Part shown: positions 22,448 to 31,084 of the stretch, piece by piece
Position numbering within the stretch: position 1 is the stretch's first letter
Layout of the letters: each line of letters opens with the position of its first letter
Virus record (IMG/VR): IMGVR_UViG_3300021419_000005
Span: 1 to 64,000 of that record
Source: a virus
Strand: one strand, 5' to 3'
Length of the DNA stretch: 64,000 nucleotides
Notes under the pieces: model-generated
What the model was told of the DNA's origin: nothing
Seen by the model: only the letters and a program-made list of their open reading frames with translations
Database searches by the model: none
Program-made: the position numbers and the translations under genes

Positions 22448-24199
22448 TCACCACTGCATCGCAACAACCGTCGGGAAGCCGGCCACGGGGGTCCCCGCGC
22501 CGACGCCGTTCACAGGCTGGACATGCGCCCACGCGGCCACGTTGGTCGGAGACCCTGTGGCCGCCATCCACACATCGACGACCGCCTGACCGCTGCTGTT
22601 GGTGTCGACGTACAGCGCATAGCGATGGAAGGCCGACCCGGTCGGCCTCCATGTCCCGGTGAAGCCAGTCACCGTGCCAGGACTCGCCAGAGACCCCGTC
22701 ACAACCGAAGGCCGGAACATGTGGACTGAACCCGACTGGGTGAAGATGTCGTGGTCCGGGGCGTTTGCCGTCGCATCGCTTCCGGGAACGACATCCTCGT
22801 AGGTCCCTCCGCCCGGCATGCCGTCCAGCTCCATCACGAAGCGAAGACGGCGGACCCCAGCGAGAGCGTTTCCATCAGCGTCGACGACCTGAATGGTGGC
22901 CCGCTGCGTCCCACTTGAGGGGGTTGAGACCGTTACCTGCGGAATGGCCAGATTGAAGCTCAGCTTCGCCTGGGTGATGGCGGTGTCCAGCACCTTGGAG
23001 GTCCCCACCGCATTCGTCGCGAGGTGGGGGTTCGTCACCGACCCGTTCGCCAGCTCGGTGCCAGTGACCGAGTTCGGTGCCATCTCAGTCGACGTCACGG
23101 CACCCGCGGCAATCTTCGAACCGTCGACCGCGTTGGGCTTGATCTTGTCGCCGGAGACCGCGTTGTCGCGGAGCTGCCCCTCGCCGATGTACTCGCCGAT
23201 CTCACGCGTGTCGGTGATGTCGCCCGTGCCGATGGCAGTCGCAGCGGCACCCACGAAGATGTCGGCCAGGCCATACTCATCGGCCGCCAGCGAGGGCGCC
23301 ACAGGGAGCGACGGAGCCGGCGTCCCGTGCTTGATGCCCACCGCGCCGGCCGAGTCGATGTAGACCGTGGCGATGCGCTGGTTCGTCGCATCGGGGGTCG
23401 CTGACAGCAGCTCGGCAATCGGGTGGGTGACGCGGACGCCATCGACGACGGCGTCGCCGGGGGCCACCGAAAGGTCGAGCGTGCCGGTCGAGGTGACGAT
23501 GAGCTCGCCGTTCGACCGAGCCGACGCAGACGGGATGACGTGGTCCATCCCCCAGGCCTCGCCAGGCCCCGGGTGCCATCCCTGCCCAAGCGTGAGCAGC
23601 GGCCGGGCATCCTCGACCAGGACGGTGCCAGTGGACGCGGGAACCCGCACGTAGGCCACGGGAACATGCCCGGTGGGCGTGGGCGGGCGGACCGGGCTAA
23701 CCGACGGAGTGCCCTTGGTGACGACCCGGGTGAAGCCCCAGCGCCGCCGCAAGGTCGACGACGTGGTGGAGATGATGCCCGAGGAGACGTCCTTCACGGT
23801 CACGGTCCCCGGCTCATCGGCCTCGACCAGCGGAGCGAGCGACACCAGGTCGTACCGAACCTGGGAGTCGTGCGCGTCGACGGAGAAGGTGTCGGCGGCG
23901 TCCACCACGATGGGCTTGTAGTGGGGCTCGAACTCGTCGGTCTCGGCCGTGTCGTGCATCAAGCCGACACCGGGGGCGAGGACCACCTCGAGGTCGGTCG
24001 CACCGTTGTCGAGCTGGCACGCGCTCCCGGGGAAGCCAGAGCGCGGTGCATCGGCGACCTCGTCCCACAGCAACTCGGCCAGGACGTGGAGGAGCTGCTG
24101 GGACCCGATGCTGCCGATGTTGTCGATGGCCTCTTCGGTGGCGAGCTCGCCCGAGGTGAAGTTCCGGCGCTTGCCGATGCGGTCACGAGTGGTGGACAT
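22448..24199 (-). CDS. Tail fibre protein
   Basis: The product is 583 residues. The N-terminal about 330 residues contain a modular adaptor-like region; about residues 335-420 hold a row of short repeats of the type N-A/S-V-x-G-x-x-I/L (DNAVSGDKIKPNAVDGSKIAAG and following), typical of trimeric fibre shafts. The C-terminal 160 residues are Gly/Ser/Thr-rich beta and should form the receptor-binding tip. It directly follows the gpI-like gene, the canonical fibre position in P2- and Mu-type tails. No separate chaperone gene is obvious next to it. Confidence 0.75.
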   Translation of the reverse strand: MSTTRDRIGKRRNFTSGELATEEAIDNIGSIGSQQLLHVLAELLWDEVADAPRSGFPGSACQLDNGATDLEVVLAPGVGLMHDTAETDEFEPHYKPIVVDAADTFSVDAHDSQVRYDLVSLAPLVEADEPGTVTVKDVSSGIISTTSSTLRRRWGFTRVVTKGTPSVSPVRPPTPTGHVPVAYVRVPASTGTVLVEDARPLLTLGQGWHPGPGEAWGMDHVIPSASARSNGELIVTSTGTLDLSVAPGDAVVDGVRVTHPIAELLSATPDATNQRIATVYIDSAGAVGIKHGTPAPSLPVAPSLAADEYGLADIFVGAAATAIGTGDITDTREIGEYIGEGQLRDNAVSGDKIKPNAVDGSKIAAGAVTSTEMAPNSVTGTELANGSVTNPHLATNAVGTSKVLDTAITQAKLSFNLAIPQVTVSTPSSGTQRATIQVVDADGNALAGVRRLRFVMELDGMPGGGTYEDVVPGSDATANAPDHDIFTQSGSVHMFRPSVVTGSLASPGTVTGFTGTWRPTGSAFHRYALYVDTNSSGQAVVDVWMAATGSPTNVAAWAHVQPVNGVGAGTPVAGFPTVVAMQW

Positions 24200-24205
24200 G
24201 GGCTC

Positions 24206-24814
24206 TCACAGGCTGGAGTCGATGGCGACGTAGGCGCGGACGCCACACGCCTTGATGCGGTCGACCTCGGTGGCGATGAGCTCGTAGACGGGATGCTCGT
24301 GCACGCCGAGGTACATGTCGTAGTCGAGGTAGGTGGCGCCCAGGAATGCGGCGCCGCCCGGCATCTCGCCGACGAGGGGGATGAGGAGCAGGAAGCTGTG
24401 GGGGCCGCCCGAGATGCGCCCATGGTCGAGGTACCAGTCGTACCCGATGTACGAGGTGGTCTCCCACCACTGGACCATCTGGGCCTGCTTCGTCGTGTAC
24501 GCCGACAGGATGGCGTTCACGCGGTCGAGGATGGCGGCCTTGGTGAGCTGGCGCTCGGGGAAACGAACCCGCTCACGGAGCTGGGCGTCGGTCTCGTTGG
24601 TCGCCCGGCGGAGTCCGTACCCACGAGCGAGAAGCGTGAGCCAGCGCCCCGCCGAAGCGCCGACGGTGGCCGAGTCGCGCATCCCGTCGCGGGAGGCCTC
24701 CACCCGAGCCATGACCGCAGCGACACCCGCAAGCAGGGGCCGCAGGCTCTCGCGGTCTTCGGGGGAGACGAACCGCTCGGCCTGGGCGAGGAGTTGGTCG
24801 GTGGTCCGGCCCAT
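24206..24814 (-). CDS. Tail protein I-like baseplate component
   Basis: The product is 202 residues and starts in an ATGA overlap with the baseplate J gene. Order J then I then fibre is invariant in P2/Mu-like phages, where gpI forms part of the baseplate rim that attaches fibres. The protein has an N-terminal helical half (AERFVSPEDRESLRPLLAGVAAVMARVEASRDG) and a Tyr/Asp-rich middle (YIGYDWYLDHG, TYLDYDMYLGVHEHPVYE). Assignment rests on synteny more than sequence. Confidence 0.6.
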   Translation of the reverse strand: MGRTTDQLLAQAERFVSPEDRESLRPLLAGVAAVMARVEASRDGMRDSATVGASAGRWLTLLARGYGLRRATNETDAQLRERVRFPERQLTKAAILDRVNAILSAYTTKQAQMVQWWETTSYIGYDWYLDHGRISGGPHSFLLLIPLVGEMPGGAAFLGATYLDYDMYLGVHEHPVYELIATEVDRIKACGVRAYVAIDSSL

Positions 24815-25935
24815 CAGCTGACCTCGGCGAAGGTGACCTCGAGGCGGGTTGTCGGCACCCGGAGGGCATGGCCAACCGAGCTCGGAGCGACGTCGGCCGT
24901 CGGTGTGGTCACGCGGGCGTAGCGAACATCGCGGTGGGCCCGGATGGCAGCCGAGGAGACGCGCTCGACGATGAGGGAGTCGCCGGCTTCGCGCTGGCCG
25001 TCGAGGTCGGACAGGGCGGCCAGGACCGCGGCCCGGAGGGTGTCCTTGTCGGCCCCGCGCTCCACGAACACGGTGAGCGCGAGGTCGGTCTCCTCGCGGG
25101 TGGCGGCGTAGACCTCGAAGCGCATGCCTGCTGAAAACCACTCGAGCAGTTCGGTCTCCACCAGGCCGACGAGGGTGCTGTTCGCCCGCCCGTCGATGTC
25201 GCCGACGTAGACGCGAACCAGACCCCCATCGGCAGGGTGGGCGAGGGACTCGTCGACGGTCGCGAAGTGGACGCCGGCGACTGCGGAGGCTCCCCGGTCC
25301 ACCGCGCTCCTCGTGCCGCGCCGCAGGGTGGTGTAGTGCTGGCGGGCCTTGTCGCGTAGCGACGCGTCGCTCTCGGCCGGAGCACCACCCACGAAGCGCT
25401 CGGGGATGGACACCGTTGCCGTGGCATCGTCGGCGAGGGCGGAAGCGAATTCGGCCGTCGCCGTCGTCGCGAAATTGCCCTCGCGGCCTGCCACCGATGC
25501 CGTGGCTTCGACGTCGGCGAACGTCTCCGAGGACGGGATGATGGAGTCGGCGTTGACCGTCGCAGCGATGACGCCATCGTCGGTGTTGACGTGGACGACG
25601 GAGCCCGCGGGGATGTTCACCACCGACGGGATCACACTGGAGCCACGGGTCACCCGGAACCGACCGACCGAGAATGTGGCCGGGTCACGCGAGACCTCCC
25701 CGCCGTACCGGTCGAGCACCAGCGCATCGAGGTCGGCTTCGTCGGCGGTGTCGATGAAGAGCGCCGCGAAGTCGTGGGTGGTGCCGGCCATGACCTCGTC
25801 GCCGAGCATGGCCGCGCCGCCCCCAAGGGCATCGAGCCCCGAGCCGTCCTCCCAGTCGGAGAGGTTGGACTGGCGGGCCTGGACCTCGGTCTTGAACGCC
25901 TCGTAGAAGTCGCTGAACGTGGGCCGGGTCGCCAT
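24814..25935 (-). CDS. Baseplate protein J
   Basis: The product is 373 residues, as expected for gpJ-like baseplate wedge proteins that build the iris of contractile tails. Recognisable features are an N-terminal helix with GSGLDALGGGAAMLGDEVMAG, a mid-region RFVGGAPAESDASLRDKARQ (the conserved GG-x-D-x-ES-D-x-LR-x-R motif of baseplate J proteins) and a beta-rich C-terminus with VRYARVTTPTADV. It follows the gp25-like gene by 2 bp and overlaps the I gene by ATGA. Confidence 0.88.
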   Translation of the reverse strand: MATRPTFSDFYEAFKTEVQARQSNLSDWEDGSGLDALGGGAAMLGDEVMAGTTHDFAALFIDTADEADLDALVLDRYGGEVSRDPATFSVGRFRVTRGSSVIPSVVNIPAGSVVHVNTDDGVIAATVNADSIIPSSETFADVEATASVAGREGNFATTATAEFASALADDATATVSIPERFVGGAPAESDASLRDKARQHYTTLRRGTRSAVDRGASAVAGVHFATVDESLAHPADGGLVRVYVGDIDGRANSTLVGLVETELLEWFSAGMRFEVYAATREETDLALTVFVERGADKDTLRAAVLAALSDLDGQREAGDSLIVERVSSAAIRAHRDVRYARVTTPTADVAPSSVGHALRVPTTRLEVTFAEVS

Positions 25936-25937
25936 CG

Positions 25938-26354
25938 CTACTCCGTCACGGCGAGCGTGAGGGTCTGGGTGGAATCGTCGGGCGACCGAGCGATCTGGTA
26001 GTTCATGTCGACGGTCACGCCGTCGGCGAAGGGCTCGTCGGCGACGCCAGCGGACACCGCGACCGCGACGTCGGAGACGCGTGGGTCCTGGTTCGCCTGC
26101 AGGCGGATGCGGGCCGCCAGCTCAGCTCGAGCACCAGGCGAGGAGGACCGCTCGATGTCGGCCGGGAGGCCCGCACCGAAGTCAGGGCGATGCACGAGCG
26201 AGCCGGGGACGGTCATCGTCCGACGTCGCATGGCCTGCGCCACGGACGCCTCTCCGGTCACCAGCTGGAGGTCTCCCGAGGCGGTCACAGGCAGCGCGGC
26301 GCCCCCACCAGGCACACGGATGTCGGTGCCCAGGTTGCGGGACCAGGTGGCCAT
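25938..26354 (-). CDS. gp25/gpW-like baseplate wedge protein
   Basis: The product is 138 residues, the usual size for the gp25-like lysozyme-fold wedge protein. It has GDLQLVTGEASVAQAMRRR near the N-terminus and the typical RPDFGAGLP and helix ARAELAARIRLQANQDPRV, followed by the beta-strand with VDMNYQIARS. It lies between the baseplate assembly (V) and J genes as in P2 and Mu. Confidence 0.85.
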   Translation of the reverse strand: MATWSRNLGTDIRVPGGGAALPVTASGDLQLVTGEASVAQAMRRRTMTVPGSLVHRPDFGAGLPADIERSSSPGARAELAARIRLQANQDPRVSDVAVAVSAGVADEPFADGVTVDMNYQIARSPDDSTQTLTLAVTE

Positions 26355-26902
26355 CAGGCCTCCTCGGTGCGGACGATGCCGCGGTAGCTGGTGCTGATGG
26401 CGGCGAGCAGGGAGTCGGTCTGGGGGAGGGACGCCACGCCAAGCCCGAGCAGGGCCGCGCGCATCTCCGAGAGGCTGGACTCCAGGTCGCCGAGCAGGCT
26501 CGCGGTCACAGTCGGCACGGTGGTGGTGCCCTCAGCGGTCCGGACATCGAGGCCATCGCGGTCCACGATCTGGCGACTGTCGCCGAGCCACCCTGCCGGG
26601 GGCTTCGAGGCTCCGGAGACCGCGCTGGCGATGGCCACGGCGCGGTTGCGGTCGCCGCCGGGCAGGAGGATGAGCACCTCGGTGTCGACCTCGAGGCGGC
26701 CGAAGTCGCCTTCGCCGGGTTGGCCTCCCATCCGGAGCATCGGGCGGGCGAGCAGCTGCTCCCCGGAGGGCACGAGCTGGCACTCCAGCATCACGCCCAC
26801 ATTGGTGTCGGCCTCCACCTTCGTGACGACCGCCAGCTCCACCCAGGAACGACCGTTCCGGGCGAGCTCGCGGAGGAGGGTCTCGAGCGCATCGCGGCTC
26901 AC
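26354..26902 (-). CDS. Baseplate assembly protein V-like (spike region)
   Basis: The product is 182 residues from GTG 26902, which overlaps the upstream stop by 4 bp. It contains an OB-like region with VVTKVEADTNVGVMLECQLVPSGEQLL, RPMLRMGGQPGEGDFGRLEVDTEVLILLPGGDRNRAVAIASAVSG in order, as in gp45/gpV proteins that carry the central spike; the D-TEVLIL-PGGD stretch is typical. A C-terminal helical part follows. Confidence 0.75.
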   Translation of the reverse strand: MSRDALETLLRELARNGRSWVELAVVTKVEADTNVGVMLECQLVPSGEQLLARPMLRMGGQPGEGDFGRLEVDTEVLILLPGGDRNRAVAIASAVSGASKPPAGWLGDSRQIVDRDGLDVRTAEGTTTVPTVTASLLGDLESSLSEMRAALLGLGVASLPQTDSLLAAISTSYRGIVRTEEA

Positions 26903-28182
26903 AGTGCACCCCCACCGCCCACGAGGTTGATGAACTCGACGGTCAGCTGGTAGCCGTCGTCGCGGGTCCACCGATGGCGGGCGGTGCGGACGTAGAACTC
27001 GACGGCGAGGTCGGCGGCCTGCCGGTACTGGGAGACCAGCACCTCGGCGACGTGCCGGGGAAGGCCCGCGACAGCAACGAGCCGGTCGACGGCCTGGCCC
27101 TCGGGCATCCCGTGGATCACAGCGACGAGGTCTTGGGCCCACTCCACAACGATGCGGTGGCCGTTGGCGAGCTGCGGAAGCACCCCGCCTTCGAAGCTGG
27201 CCATCTCGCGGGTCTCCAGCTCTCCCTCGAGCTGCTGGCGGGCCGCGTTCCGGTAGATGCGCTCGGCCAGCTCCGAGATCTGCGCCTGGCTGTAGGTCCC
27301 CTCCACGTAGAAGGGCGTCACCGGGGCCGTGTCGGTCGACACCTTGCCCTTCGTTGAGATGCGCTTGCGGAGGACGATGGACTGCTCGGGGTACTTCGCC
27401 GTCCGGACCTTCCGGGCAAGCGGGTTCCAGCAGCGGACCTCCACCTGGGTGGTACGCATCTCCTGGTAGTCGCGGGAGACCGTGAGGCGGGAGACGTCCC
27501 TGCCCCACGCGAAGCTGACCCGCTGGTCGCCGACTTCGCCGGCGGGAACGATGCGGAGGGTGTCGAGCTCGACGACGGCGACGAGACCAGCACGGCCGAC
27601 CAGGTCGACCAGCACGGTCCAGGTGTCGTCGTTGGTCTGGGGGACGAAGAGGCGCCGCCCGATGATGCTCTTGAGCACCACGCTGCCTGCGCCGCCGACG
27701 AACTCGGTGCGCATCTCCTCGGCGCCCGGGGTTGCCTGCAGGATGGCGTCCACAACCTGCGAGAGCGGCACCGAGATGTCGATGGCGCCGTCGCTCCATC
27801 GGCGGTCGAGGAAGAGGGCGGTGTAGTCACGCCCGGCGAGGTCAAGGACCTCGGAGCCCTCGTCGAGCTTCAGCTTGGGCTGGTCGACGTACCCCATGAT
27901 GACCGCGTTGGAGCGGTCGTAGGTGAGTGTGCCGGCGGCGCTTCCGACGTCGGCGACAGCAGCCGTGACGAGGATGGAGCGCGCGGACCGAGGGTCGATG
28001 GGCAGGTCTCGCCAGTCGACACCGACACGGAAGGTGTCAGCCTCGCGGGCGTGGTTCCGCACCCACTCCAGCTCGCGCGGGACCACCTCGACGGTGAGGG
28101 TGTCGCTGCCGGAGCCGTCGGCCCAGTCCTCGAGCAGGACGGTGAGCACCACCGAAGCTCGGGGGTAGTAGGCCACGGTCAT
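26899..28182 (-). CDS. Baseplate hub / late control D-like protein
   Basis: The product is 427 residues from ATG 28182. It is the size and position of the trimeric hub protein (gpD of P2, gp44 of Mu, gp27 of T4) that connects tube, spike and tape measure. Features include an N-terminal strand region, a DLAGRDYTALFLDRRW motif (tail hub proteins typically have a GRD-x-T/S-x-x-LxD element), and a C-terminal strand region with RHRWTRDDGYQLTVEFINLVGGGG. Overlaps on both sides are ATGA-like. Confidence 0.75.
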   Translation of the reverse strand: MTVAYYPRASVVLTVLLEDWADGSGSDTLTVEVVPRELEWVRNHAREADTFRVGVDWRDLPIDPRSARSILVTAAVADVGSAAGTLTYDRSNAVIMGYVDQPKLKLDEGSEVLDLAGRDYTALFLDRRWSDGAIDISVPLSQVVDAILQATPGAEEMRTEFVGGAGSVVLKSIIGRRLFVPQTNDDTWTVLVDLVGRAGLVAVVELDTLRIVPAGEVGDQRVSFAWGRDVSRLTVSRDYQEMRTTQVEVRCWNPLARKVRTAKYPEQSIVLRKRISTKGKVSTDTAPVTPFYVEGTYSQAQISELAERIYRNAARQQLEGELETREMASFEGGVLPQLANGHRIVVEWAQDLVAVIHGMPEGQAVDRLVAVAGLPRHVAEVLVSQYRQAADLAVEFYVRTARHRWTRDDGYQLTVEFINLVGGGGAL

Positions 28183-28679
28183 CTCCGAGCGGGAATCACC
28201 AGGACGGTGCCGGCCGCGGGCTGCCCCGGGGACAGACCGTTGGCGTCGGCGAGGTACCGCCACTGCTGCCAGTCACCGAGGCGCAGTGCGGCGATGGACT
28301 GGAGCGTCTCGCCGGAGCGGACGACGTGGACAGCGTGGTCGACGCCGAGCTCCAAGGCTTCTGCGGTCTGGTCGGCTTCGGCCGCCTGCCTTGCGACCAG
28401 GCCGAGGGCTTGGCGGACCCGGGCGAGCCAGATCCAAAGCCGCACGGTGTCGGCGGCGTCGGTGCCGGCGAGCAGGTCGTCGACGTCGAGCGGGTCGATG
28501 ATGGCCCGCAGGTCGGCACGGTCCGAGAGCACGCCCGACAGGGTCGCCCGGATGTGGCGGAGGTCCTGGGCGGTGTGCGTGCCCTCGCGAAGGGACGTCG
28601 ACAGCCGGGACGCCAAGGCGCCGAGCGTGGTGCCGATGTCGGTCGCGGCGTCGTTGATGGTGTGGACGGTCGTGGTCAT
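28179..28679 (-). CDS. LysM-containing baseplate/tail protein
   Basis: The product is 166 residues. The last 50 residues form a LysM-type module (HVVRSGETLQSIAALRLGDWQQWRYLADANGLSPGQP and VLVIPARR pattern), which binds peptidoglycan in T4 gp53- and tail protein X-like baseplate proteins. The N-terminal 110 residues are helical. It overlaps both neighbours by 4 bp and sits between the tape-measure-proximal gene and the hub. Confidence 0.75.
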   Translation of the reverse strand: MTTTVHTINDAATDIGTTLGALASRLSTSLREGTHTAQDLRHIRATLSGVLSDRADLRAIIDPLDVDDLLAGTDAADTVRLWIWLARVRQALGLVARQAAEADQTAEALELGVDHAVHVVRSGETLQSIAALRLGDWQQWRYLADANGLSPGQPAAGTVLVIPARR

Positions 28680-29281
28680 CCGAGCACCGCCCGAGCGCTG
28701 TTGGACAACGCGGTGGCCGCGAGCAGTTCATCATCCAGTGAGCCCAGCAGGTCGAGTATGGAGGCCATGGACGACGACGACGGCGTCGACGGCATCGCCC
28801 GAGAAGCGACGGTGTCGGCCTCGGACTCGACCACCAGGAAGCGGGCCCGCCACCGAAGCTCGGCCTCGGTCTCCCACTCCGGAGAGAACTCCTCGAGGAG
28901 ACCGCGAACCACGAGGGCGTCTCCCCAGGTCAGCTCGACGATGTTCTGGGCCCGGACCAGCGCTTCGAACTGGGCGGCGAGCTCGCGCGCCCCGCCCCCA
29001 CGGCCGAGGTGCTGGTCGCGCCACTCCCCCGACATCTCGATGGGCTGGTCTTCGGTCCCCATGACCTGGAGAGAGCCCTTGGAGGCGCCTGGATAGCGGC
29101 TCACACTGGCCCGCTGGCGGACACCAGCCCGTAGCCCCCTCTCGGGGAGGGCCGCTCCCTCGAGCACAACGGAGAGGCCGGAGGAGAGGTCTCGGAGCAC
29201 CATGGGCTGGTCGAAGCGGACCGGCGACGCCGACGCCTCCGACTCGATGGACGTGAGAGTGCGCGACAGGTCAAAGGACAT
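28676..29281 (-). CDS. Tail protein following the tape measure
   Basis: The product is 201 residues. It is encoded immediately after the tape measure, the position of Mu gp43-like or T4 gp48/gp54-like tube-initiator or hub-adaptor proteins. The middle is strand-rich (ASKGSLQVMGTEDQPIEMSGEW, IVELTWGDALVVRGLLEEFS), and the C-terminus is helical. Precise role is inferred from position. Confidence 0.6.
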   Translation of the reverse strand: MSFDLSRTLTSIESEASASPVRFDQPMVLRDLSSGLSVVLEGAALPERGLRAGVRQRASVSRYPGASKGSLQVMGTEDQPIEMSGEWRDQHLGRGGGARELAAQFEALVRAQNIVELTWGDALVVRGLLEEFSPEWETEAELRWRARFLVVESEADTVASRAMPSTPSSSSMASILDLLGSLDDELLAATALSNSARAVLG

Positions 29282-29290
29282 GCAGCGCTC

Positions 29291-31084
29291 CTACGCGGTG
29301 GAGAACGGCTGGCGTCGGGGGGCCGTCGGGTGGGCTCGAATCTGGGAGAGGACCGTCTCGAAGGACATCGCGGCACGAGCGGGGTCGTCGACCCTGTCGG
29401 CCTTCACGGTGACCGAGATGGGGCCGTTGATGTTCGTCACCTGCTTCTCAGCAGGGGCATCAGCTGCCGCCATCGGCGGGTGCCAGCCGGCCTCCTGGTC
29501 AGCCGAAGCGAGCATGGGGGGCGGCGGGCCGAAGATGGCCTCCTGACCACCGGGAGAGGTCGGGGACCTTCCGAAGACGATGTCGCCGAGCTGCTCCTTC
29601 GCCTCCCTGAAGATGGGCTTCAGCCGTGCCGTCTCTTCCTTGTTGATGTCCTGGATGGACTCTCCGGTGATGGGACTGGCCAGCACACGCCCGAGGGCCC
29701 TGACGAAGACGCCGAAGTAGCGGATGAGAAAGCCCACGACCGTCACCGCCGCCGAACCGGCCCGCACCACCCAGGAAAGACCACGCGCAAGCCCCCCGAG
29801 GATGCCAATCACGGCAGCCCCCACGAGGTTCAGCGCAGATCCATGGCCCGTCATCATGGCGAAAGAGTCGCCCAGCTGAACGATGGAGGCCCACAGCTGC
29901 CTGCCGCCTTCCATCGCCCACTCGGCAGCACCAGCATACTCGCGAGCGGCACCGGCGACCCCAGCCACCACAGCGGAGAAGAGGGCGACTGGACCGGCGG
30001 CTCGGGTGGCAACTCGCCCGAGGGTCGCGACCCCGGTTCGAATCACCGCCCATGAGCCCCCGAGGAGGCCTCCCCCAGACAGGAAGGCCGTGCCGGCTGC
30101 ACCAGCTGCCGAGAAGGCCCCTGCTCGACCGCGTCGCGCCATCCCGGAGACACCGCCCCCGGGTGCTGCCATCTGGGCCAGCGAGGCGCCGGCGACGATG
30201 GTGGCGTAGGTCTTGGCCTGGCCGATGAGGGTGTCCCACATCTCGATGAGTCGGGGCCCCCACTGCGACGCGATGTCTTCGAGGGTGCCCTCGTTCTGCT
30301 CGAGGAAGTCGTTGGCGCTCCGGAGGTGCTCCGACCACCGCTCGAACAGGGGGCGCGTGACGATGCGGGCCAGGCGCCGGAGGTGGTCGAACAGCGTTGC
30401 CGTCTGCGCACTCCACGAACGTCCCATCAGCTCCACGCCTGGCGCGAAGGCTTGGAACGCGCGGTTGAGGGCGTTCACCCGCTCTTCGGGTGCGAGCTTC
30501 CGGAACGACTCCGCGGTCTGCCCGGACGCACGAAGTGCCTGCATCACGATGGGCGTGGTGCGGTCACCCACCTGGCCGCCGAGGGCCTGGGCTACGTCCA
30601 TCGGCGCCAGAGAGAGCCCCTCCTGACCACGAAGGGCGAACCCAGCGCCCAAAGCGTTGCGGTTCAGCTCTCGCAGCTGGTCGATGCTCGCGCCCAGGCC
30701 GAGGCCTGGTCCAAGCATGCGCTGGAGACCCTGGAGGTAGTTGTCGAGCTCGCCGGCACCACTCGCTGCGTCCGCCGTGAGGTTCTGGACGAGCGTGCGG
30801 GCGGTGCCCAGCGTCTGGTTGATGCCCATGCCCATGTTCGCGGACAGGAGCGTCGCGAGGCCGGACTCAGCCTCCTCGATGCCTGTGTGGAGCCCGATGA
30901 GGCCGCGGGTGATGCGCCCAAGGCCGGCAGCGCCAGCCAAGCCAGCGAACACCCGCCCGAGCGAGGACCCGACCGACAACCCCCGGCGCTCGACCGCGGC
31001 GAGTCGTCGTTCAGCCGAAGAGGCCCCACCGTTGGTCTCGTCGTCGGCCACGATGCGGGCACTGATGACGTAGTCGACTGCCAT
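29291..31084 (-). CDS. Tape measure protein
   Basis: The product is 597 residues. It follows the frameshifted tail chaperone gene, the invariant position of tape measures, and has the expected composition: long Ala/Gly-rich helices, a central hydrophobic block (about residues 290-470) with several transmembrane-like segments such as GAAVIGILGGLARGLSWVVR, and no Cys. At about 1.5 angstrom per residue this predicts a short tail of about 90 nm. ATG 31084 abuts the stop of the frameshift extension (31085-31087). Confidence 0.85.
   Translation of the reverse strand: MAVDYVISARIVADDETNGGASSAERRLAAVERRGLSVGSSLGRVFAGLAGAAGLGRITRGLIGLHTGIEEAESGLATLLSANMGMGINQTLGTARTLVQNLTADAASGAGELDNYLQGLQRMLGPGLGLGASIDQLRELNRNALGAGFALRGQEGLSLAPMDVAQALGGQVGDRTTPIVMQALRASGQTAESFRKLAPEERVNALNRAFQAFAPGVELMGRSWSAQTATLFDHLRRLARIVTRPLFERWSEHLRSANDFLEQNEGTLEDIASQWGPRLIEMWDTLIGQAKTYATIVAGASLAQMAAPGGGVSGMARRGRAGAFSAAGAAGTAFLSGGGLLGGSWAVIRTGVATLGRVATRAAGPVALFSAVVAGVAGAAREYAGAAEWAMEGGRQLWASIVQLGDSFAMMTGHGSALNLVGAAVIGILGGLARGLSWVVRAGSAAVTVVGFLIRYFGVFVRALGRVLASPITGESIQDINKEETARLKPIFREAKEQLGDIVFGRSPTSPGGQEAIFGPPPPMLASADQEAGWHPPMAAADAPAEKQVTNINGPISVTVKADRVDDPARAAMSFETVLSQIRAHPTAPRRQPFSTA

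Noticed and set aside
30030-30052. tRNA T-loop-like GGTTCGAATC
   Set aside because: It lies inside the tape measure coding region and lacks acceptor, D and anticodon stems; no tRNA gene could be built around it.
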